Source: Sulfuritalea sp.
GTDB lineage: Bacteria; Pseudomonadota; Gammaproteobacteria; Burkholderiales; Rhodocyclaceae
Direction: 5' to 3'
Assembly (NCBI GenBank): GCA_023229545.1
Contig: JALNZB010000053.1
Location: forward strand, 1-10,156
Length of the DNA: 10,156 bases
The position numbers were made by a program, and so were the translations under genes. Positions 6,460 through 10,156 of the stretch are shown here, piece after piece (the first letter of the stretch is position 1; each line of letters begins with the position of its first letter). Under the pieces are notes generated by a model. The model made no database searches. It was not told the origin of the DNA and worked only from the letters and a program-made list of their open reading frames with translations.

Positions 6460-6469
6460 AGTACAGCCA

Positions 6470-6922
6470 ATGGAACTTGCCTGGTGGCACTGGATGGTTC
6501 TCGGTCTCGGGCTGGGTCTGCTGGAGCTCGTCGTACCCAGTTTTTTCATCATCTGGTTCGGTCTCGGAGCGCTGCTGGTGGGAGTCACCATGCTGGTGGC
6601 GCCGGGTATCGCATTCAGCACGCAGATTCTGCTGTGGACGGCGGCTTCGGTGGCCATGACCGTGCTCTGGTTCCGCGTCTTGCGCAAGGACGGCGACAAG
6701 ACGCGGTCGGGCCAGGCCGACGAGGCTCTGGGCGAGATCGGCGTCCTGGTGCGGGCGGTCGAGCCGCTGGGAGTGGCTTCGGGGCGCGGCGAAGTACGCT
6801 TCCAGAAGCCGATCCTGGGTTCGGATGTGTGGCCTTGCCTTGCCGATGAGTCCATTGCGGCCGGGGAACGAGTCAGGGTGCTGGCGGTGGACGGCCAGTT
6901 ATTGAAGGTCGGCAAATACTGA
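6470..6922 (+). CDS. NfeD family membrane protein (short type, YbbJ-like)
   Basis: This is a 150-residue short NfeD protein without the N-terminal serine-protease domain of long NfeD forms. Residues 5-70 hold hydrophobic segments (WHWMVLGLGLGLLELVVPSF, then FIIWFGLGALLVGVTMLVAP, then ILLWTAASVAMTVLWF), enough for three membrane passes. Residues about 85-150 form the soluble OB-fold typical of the family (ALGEIGVLVRAVEPLG, GRGEVRF, then AGERVRVLAVDGQLLKVGKY). Short NfeD proteins pair with SPFH proteins and are thought to help them act in membrane organisation or quality control; the partner gene follows 11 bases downstream, as in the E. coli ybbJ-qmcA pair. The ATG at 6470 was chosen from its Shine-Dalgarno and because the open frame upstream is not membrane-like. 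Confidence 0.9.
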   Translation: MELAWWHWMVLGLGLGLLELVVPSFFIIWFGLGALLVGVTMLVAPGIAFSTQILLWTAASVAMTVLWFRVLRKDGDKTRSGQADEALGEIGVLVRAVEPLGVASGRGEVRFQKPILGSDVWPCLADESIAAGERVRVLAVDGQLLKVGKY

Positions 6923-6933
6923 AGGGGCAGGTC

Positions 6934-7788
6934 ATGGGTGATTTCGCATTTTTTGTAATTGCACTGTTTGTTTTTGTCGCCGTAACGATCGCCAAGGGCG
7001 TTCGCATCGTGCCGCAGGGAGAAGAATGGATCGTCGAGCGCCTGGGCAAATATCACACCACGCTGCTTCCCGGCCTCAACATCCTCATCCCCTACCTCGA
7101 CCAGGTGCGCTACAAACTGACGACCAAGGACATCATCCTCGACGTGCAGGAACAGGAAGTCATCACCAAGGACAACGCGGTGATCCTGACCAACGCGATT
7201 GCCTTCATCAAGGTCACCGATCCGATCAAGGCGGTCTACGGCGTGACGGATTTCTCCGAGGCGATACGCAACATGATCATGACCACCCTGCGTTCGATCA
7301 TCGGCGAAATGACGCTCGACGAGGCGCTGTCCAACCGCGACAAGATCAAGGCCCGTCTGCGCGAAGGCGTTGCCGATGAGGCCATCGATTGGGGCCTGAC
7401 GGTGAAATCGGTCGAGATTCAGGACATCAATCCCTCCGAATCCATGCAGAAGGCCATGGAAGCGCAGGCCTCCGCCGAGCGCGAGCGCAAGGCCATGGTG
7501 ACCAAGGCCGAGGGCACCAAGCAGTCCACCATTCTCAATGCCGAGGCGCAACTACAGGCTGCGCGTCTGCAAGCCGAAGCGCAGATCACGCTGGCCGATG
7601 CCTCGGCCGAGGCGATCAAGCGCGTGGCCGCCGCCATCGGCACGGAAGACGCGCCGATGCGCTATATGCTCGGCGAGAAATACATCCATGCCATCGGCAA
7701 TCTGGCCAAGTCGGACAATGCCAAAACAGTACTTATTCCAGCCGACATCCAGGAAACGCTACGCGGCATCCTCGGCAGTCGCAAGTAA
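6934..7788 (+). CDS. SPFH/stomatin-like membrane protein (QmcA-like)
   Basis: This 284-residue stomatin/prohibitin-family protein resembles E. coli QmcA. Residues about 3-20 form one N-terminal membrane segment. The SPFH domain follows at about 22-190, with GVRIVPQGEEWIVERLGKY, LPGLNILIPYLDQV, VQEQEVITKDNAVILTNAI, IGEMTLDEALSNRD, and WGLTVKSVEIQDINPS. Residues about 165-225 are Ala/Glu/Lys/Gln-rich and probably a coiled coil for assembly into large membrane rings. In E. coli the QmcA family is linked to the inner-membrane protease FtsH; a role in membrane-protein quality control here is inferred. AAGGGG (6922-6927) six bases before the ATG is a strong ribosome binding site. tsaB begins 17 bases downstream, with no functional link known. 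Confidence 0.92.
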   Translation: MGDFAFFVIALFVFVAVTIAKGVRIVPQGEEWIVERLGKYHTTLLPGLNILIPYLDQVRYKLTTKDIILDVQEQEVITKDNAVILTNAIAFIKVTDPIKAVYGVTDFSEAIRNMIMTTLRSIIGEMTLDEALSNRDKIKARLREGVADEAIDWGLTVKSVEIQDINPSESMQKAMEAQASAERERKAMVTKAEGTKQSTILNAEAQLQAARLQAEAQITLADASAEAIKRVAAAIGTEDAPMRYMLGEKYIHAIGNLAKSDNAKTVLIPADIQETLRGILGSRK

Positions 7789-7805
7789 GCGCAAGCCGGA
7801 AACCG

Positions 7806-8495
7806 ATGCGCCTGTTGGCTTTCGAGACCGCGACGCGGCGTCTGTCGGTTGCGTTGTGGCAGGACGGCGAGTTGATCGAGCGCGCGGAGGACTGCCCCAA
7901 CGGCGGCTCCGAAAGACTGCTGCCCTGGGTGCATGAGTTGCTGGCCGAAGCCGGTCTCGCGCTGGCGCAGATCGACGGCATCGCCTTCGGTGCCGGCCCC
8001 GGCGGCTTTACCGGGCTGCGTCTGGCCTGCGGCGTGACACAGGGACTGGCGTACGGACTCGATGTTCCGGTGCTGCCGGTGTCGACCCTCGAAGCGCTGG
8101 CGCTGGCGTCCGGCGAGAATGATGCCTGGGTCTGTCTCGACGCGCGCATGAACGAAGTGTATGGCGCGGCCTACCGGGTCGAAGGCGATACGGTGCAGCA
8201 ACTGATGGCGCCCGTTTGCCTGCCGCCCGCCGTAGTGCCAGCGCCGACTTTCGATGGCGGCTGGGGCGTGGGCGATGGTTTTGCCGCTTATGGTCCGTTG
8301 CTGCTGACACGAAAGCCCGACCTTCAGGGTGTACGCGCCGACGTGTTCCCCACCGCCGCCGCCGTGCTACGTCTTGCCGCGCCGGGATTCTCGCGCGGCA
8401 TGGGCGTCGCGGCGGCTCTGGCGCAGCCCATCTACGTCCGCGACAAGGTGGCTTTGACCACCGCCGAACGGATGGCGCGCGGTGGTGCGAAATAG
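7806..8495 (+). CDS. tsaB: tRNA threonylcarbamoyladenosine synthesis protein TsaB
   Basis: TsaB (YeaZ) is the ASKHA-fold partner of TsaD in the complex that transfers threonylcarbamoyl to A37 of ANN-decoding tRNAs (t6A). The 229-residue length agrees with E. coli (231). It begins MRLLAFETATRRLSVAL, the nucleotide-fold opening. It carries AFGAGPGGFTGLRLACGVTQG at about 60-80, the hallmark motif, and CLDARMNEVYGAAY near residue 115-130. The C-terminal part is more variable, as usual. The start ATG at 7806 gives the family N-terminus; the Shine-Dalgarno is weak (CCGGA). The stop TAG shares a base with the GTG start of rimI, so the two are probably coupled. The tsaB-rimI neighbourhood is common in bacteria. 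Confidence 0.95.
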   Translation: MRLLAFETATRRLSVALWQDGELIERAEDCPNGGSERLLPWVHELLAEAGLALAQIDGIAFGAGPGGFTGLRLACGVTQGLAYGLDVPVLPVSTLEALALASGENDAWVCLDARMNEVYGAAYRVEGDTVQQLMAPVCLPPAVVPAPTFDGGWGVGDGFAAYGPLLLTRKPDLQGVRADVFPTAAAVLRLAAPGFSRGMGVAAALAQPIYVRDKVALTTAERMARGGAK

Positions 8496-8935
8496 TGCTC
8501 CACTATCCGGCCATGACGGACGCCGATCTCGACGCGGTGGCCGCAGCGGAACGGCGCATTTATTCCTTCCCGTGGACCCGCGGCAACTTTGCCGACTCGC
8601 TGGCGGCGGGCCATGGGGCATGGCTGGCGCGGGAGGACGGGGAGATGACCGGCTATGCCGTCGTGATGCCTGCGCCGGACGAAGTCCACTTGCTCAACAT
8701 CAGCGTGCTGCCGGAATTGCAGCGCCGTGGGCGCGGCGCGGCGCTGCTGATCCGGCTGTTCGACCTGGCGCGGATGCAGGGAGCGCGGCGCATGCTGCTT
8801 GAGGTGCGCGCCGGCAATGTTTCCGGACGCGGGTTCTACCGGCGTCACGGCTTCAGCGAAATCGGTCTCCGTCGCGATTATTACCCGGCGCTTGAAGGCC
8901 GCGAGAATGCCATCGTAATGGCGCATGACCTATGA
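8495..8935 (+). CDS. rimI: Ribosomal-protein bS18-alanine N-acetyltransferase RimI
   Basis: RimI is a GNAT enzyme that acetylates the N-terminal alanine of ribosomal protein S18, using acetyl-CoA. The 146-residue product carries the acetyl-CoA pyrophosphate loop QRRGRGAALL (about 76-85), LLNISVLPELQ before it, and LLEVRAGNVSGRGFYRRHGF with Glu103 and Tyr115. These are the same positions as the catalytic pair of E. coli RimI (148 residues). It ends with RRDYYPALEGRENAIVMA. The start is taken as GTG at 8495, which shares one base with the tsaB stop (TAGTG). This puts FPW and the catalytic residues at E. coli numbering. An ATG six codons later (8513) is the alternative, but it has no ribosome binding site. 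The stop overlaps the glycosylase start as ATGA. Confidence 0.94.
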   Translation: MLHYPAMTDADLDAVAAAERRIYSFPWTRGNFADSLAAGHGAWLAREDGEMTGYAVVMPAPDEVHLLNISVLPELQRRGRGAALLIRLFDLARMQGARRMLLEVRAGNVSGRGFYRRHGFSEIGLRRDYYPALEGRENAIVMAHDL

Positions 8936-9702
8936 GTGCGGAACGCGAACATATTCTGCGCGAGATGGGCCTGGGACCGGCCTGGAAACTGCGTGCCGCG
9001 CCTGCGCCAATACCGGCGGACGAAGTCGTGGCGCCCTCCCCGACCGCTGCCGAACCGCCGCGTGAGATTGCGCCGACCATCGCGCCGACCATCGCGCCGA
9101 CCATCGCGCCAACCGTTGCCACGACGGCGCCGCTTGCGGCCATGGGCTGGGATGAACTTGCCGCGACGGTGACGGCGTGCCGCCAGTGCCGACTTTGCGA
9201 GGCGCGCAAGCAGGCGGTGCTGGGCGTCGGCGACCGCAATGCCGACTGGCTGTTTGTCGGCGAGGGTCCGGGCGCCGAAGAAGACCAACGTGGCGAACCC
9301 TTCGTCGGCCAGGCCGGCAAGCTGCTCGACAGCATGCTGGCGGCCATCGGTCTCAAGCGCGGCAATGACGTGTATATCGCCAACGCCGTCAAATGCCGAC
9401 CGCCCGAGAACCGTACGCCCGCGCCGGAAGAGACGGCCACTTGCAGGCCGTACCTGGAACGACAGATCGAATTGATCCAGCCCAGGCTGATTGTCGCGCT
9501 GGGCCGTCCGGCAGCGCAAACGCTGTTGCAGTCGGAAGTCAAGATCGGCGCCGCACGCGGCAAACTGCACGATTATCGCGGCATTCCCCTGATCATCACC
9601 TATCATCCCGCCTACCTGCTGCGTACCCTGCTGGACAAGGCCAAGGCCTGGGAGGATCTTTGTTTCATGCGACACACGATGCAGAAGCAAAAGGACCGCT
9701 GA
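8932..9702 (+). CDS. Family-4 (Fe-S) uracil-DNA glycosylase with psi-like N-terminal peptide
   Basis: This 256-residue enzyme is expected to remove uracil from DNA arising from cytosine deamination. The catalytic domain covers about 75-245. It has Cys83 and Cys86 (CRQC) plus Cys155 (VKCRPP) and Cys171 (ATCRPYL) as probable [4Fe-4S] ligands. It also has motif A GEGPGAEEDQRGEPFVGQAG (residues 110-129), the conserved region RLIVALGRPAAQ, and motif B THIS-type sequence TYHPAYLLR (223-231). Cys89 and Cys244 are extra. The first 21 residues, MSAEREHILREMGLGPAWKL and Arg21, look like a short amphipathic helix and resemble the N-terminal peptide of the Pol III psi subunit. Residues about 22-70 are a Pro/Ala/Thr-rich linker containing four I-A-P-T repeats. 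The ATG overlaps the rimI stop as ATGA. Some databases label such genes as DNA-polymerase-related; the glycosylase call is firm, the peptide role is inference. Confidence 0.92.
   Translation: MSAEREHILREMGLGPAWKLRAAPAPIPADEVVAPSPTAAEPPREIAPTIAPTIAPTIAPTVATTAPLAAMGWDELAATVTACRQCRLCEARKQAVLGVGDRNADWLFVGEGPGAEEDQRGEPFVGQAGKLLDSMLAAIGLKRGNDVYIANAVKCRPPENRTPAPEETATCRPYLERQIELIQPRLIVALGRPAAQTLLQSEVKIGAARGKLHDYRGIPLIITYHPAYLLRTLLDKAKAWEDLCFMRHTMQKQKDR
9067..9114 (+). repeat. 12-bp tandem repeat, four units, in the glycosylase linker
   Basis: The unit ATCGCGCCGACC occurs four times in tandem. Units two and three are identical; the first has T for C at base 3 and the last A for G at base 9. Each unit encodes Ile-Ala-Pro-Thr, so copy changes would keep the frame and only alter linker length. 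The following GTTGCC looks like the start of a decayed fifth unit. Confidence 0.9.
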
Positions 9703-9764
9703 TGGCGCACGACAGCGAAGCTGCGGCTACCGGATTTACGGTGAAGTTCCTTCACGAACTCTGA
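9702..9764 (+). CDS. 20-codon mini-ORF coupled to the glycosylase stop (doubtful)
   Basis: The ATG shares its first base with the glycosylase stop (TGATG), the same coupling used by real genes in this window. It encodes 20 residues, beginning MAHDSEAAATGF and ending FLHEL. It is in the same frame as the radical SAM gene, 18 bases downstream of its stop. The product resembles nothing I know. It may be a leader that carries ribosomes toward the poorly signalled GTG start of the next gene, or merely chance. Confidence 0.25.
   Translation: MAHDSEAAATGFTVKFLHEL
9741..9760 (+). other. Two mutually exclusive short hairpins before the radical SAM gene
   Basis: GTGAAG (9741-9746) pairs with CTTCAC (9750-9755) around a 3-base loop. 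The overlapping AGTTC (9745-9749) pairs with GAACT (9756-9760) around a 6-base loop. Both lie in the end of the mini-ORF, and no T-run follows directly, so neither is an ordinary terminator. Confidence 0.3.
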
Positions 9765-9782
9765 TACCGACGGTTTTCCTTC

Positions 9783-10156
9783 GTGCATCTCGACCGCTAC
9801 GTCAACACCCTGGGCAAACATCTCAAGGCCCGCTTCGGCCAGCACGTGCGGAAACTGGCGCTGGACGCCGGATTCACCTGCCCGAATCGCGACGGGACCC
9901 TGGGGCGCGGCGGCTGCGCATTTTGCAGCGTTCGTTCCTTCAACGAAGGCGATCCGGATATCCCGCTCGGCGAGCAGCTCGCGGCGCGGCGGATGGAACT
10001 GAAGCGCGCCAGCCGCTACATCGCCTATTTCCAAGCCTACACCAGCACCTATGCGGAGGTCGAGGAATTGCGCCGCCTCTATGCCGAGGCCACCCGCCAG
10101 ACCGATATTGTCGGCCTTTGCGTCGGCACCCGCCCCGATTGCGTGCCCGATACCGT
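9783..10156 (+). CDS. YhcC-like radical SAM protein (TIGR01212 family), N-terminal part, cut by the window end
   Basis: The visible 124 residues match the N-terminal part of the E. coli YhcC type, an Elongator-like radical SAM family of unproven function. They begin HLDRYVNTLGKHLKARFG after the start. They then show ALDAGFTCPNRDGTLGRGGC and AFC, the cysteine-rich segment binding the [4Fe-4S] cluster. Further on are YIAYFQAYTSTYAEVEELRR and IVGLCVGTRPDCVPD, signature stretches of the family. The start is GTG at 9783, which lines up with the first Met of YhcC. No Shine-Dalgarno is obvious (TTTTCCTTC precedes it), and an in-frame TGA at 9762-9764 blocks any much longer start. The remaining protein lies beyond the window. 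Confidence 0.9.
   Translation, partial: MHLDRYVNTLGKHLKARFGQHVRKLALDAGFTCPNRDGTLGRGGCAFCSVRSFNEGDPDIPLGEQLAARRMELKRASRYIAYFQAYTSTYAEVEELRRLYAEATRQTDIVGLCVGTRPDCVPDT

Larger units (their letters stand above)
6119..6469. other. 351-base divergent intergenic region between HU and nfeD
   Basis: No convincing gene is seen here on either strand. The HU-proximal part holds the HU ribosome binding site, a GATGATGATGG run (6137-6147), the candidate HU promoter and AT-rich DNA (6187-6238). The nfeD-proximal part is GC-rich, with a small dyad GGACC/GGTCC flanked by GGAT/ATCC (6245-6278) and a nested dyad (6361-6417). The frame of nfeD stays open upstream to 6239, but that reading is Arg/Pro/Gln-rich and lacks family resemblance. 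I found no sigma-70 promoter for nfeD with good hexamers at acceptable spacing. Confidence 0.6.

Noticed and set aside
6239..6469. 77-codon in-frame extension upstream of nfeD
   Set aside because: It has no NfeD similarity and no membrane character, while a good ribosome binding site precedes the ATG at 6470.
8216..8494. In-frame extension upstream of rimI inside tsaB
   Set aside because: RimI numbering of the catalytic Glu103 and Tyr115 fits the GTG at 8495. The extension is the shifted frame of tsaB.
9067..9114. The 12-bp repeats as a CRISPR or mobile-element repeat
   Set aside because: The units are directly adjacent with no spacers, in frame, and encode a simple linker repeat.

Overview
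The window looks like the chromosome of a GC-rich betaproteobacterium, probably from the Rhodocyclales or a nearby order. This is inferred from gene order, from an HU protein with a Lys/Ala tail, and from protein flavour; no database search was possible. Almost the whole window is coding and nearly all of it is core genome. There are no mobile elements, tRNA or rRNA genes, or CRISPR arrays that I can support.

Left part (1-5818, + strand): the outer-membrane biogenesis and lipid A operon. It holds the 3' end of bamA, then skp/ompH, lpxD, fabZ, lpxA, lpxB, rnhB and a TrmH/SpoU-family RNA 2'-O-methyltransferase. From lpxD onward every junction is a 1- or 4-base stop/start overlap, so these genes are probably translationally coupled. 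The products insert outer-membrane proteins (BamA), chaperone them (Skp), make the first glucosamine-linked intermediates of lipid A (LpxA, LpxD, LpxB), supply saturated and hydroxylated acyl chains (FabZ), and handle nucleic acids (RnhB, the methyltransferase).

Middle (5767-6469): a convergent HU gene on the - strand ends 3 bases from the methyltransferase stop. Its intrinsic terminator lies inside the 3' end of the methyltransferase coding sequence. Next comes a 351-base region with no gene, holding the HU leader, a candidate HU promoter and several small dyads, between HU and the next + strand genes.

Right part (6470-10156, + strand): nfeD and an SPFH/stomatin-like protein (a membrane-quality pair like E. 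coli ybbJ-qmcA), then tsaB (tRNA t6A synthesis), rimI (ribosomal-protein N-acetyltransferase), a family-4 Fe-S uracil-DNA glycosylase, a 20-codon coupled mini-ORF, and the start of a YhcC-like radical SAM protein cut by the window edge.

The most interesting point is the uracil-DNA glycosylase. Its first ~21 residues resemble the clamp-loader-binding N-terminal peptide of the DNA polymerase III psi subunit (HolD), and the gene sits directly beside rimI, where holD lies in E. coli. A flexible linker with a 12-bp tandem repeat joins this peptide to the enzyme. Other points worth a look are a methionine at the acyl-ruler position of LpxA, suggesting a C10 hydroxyacyl preference, and the terminator buried in a neighbour's gene.
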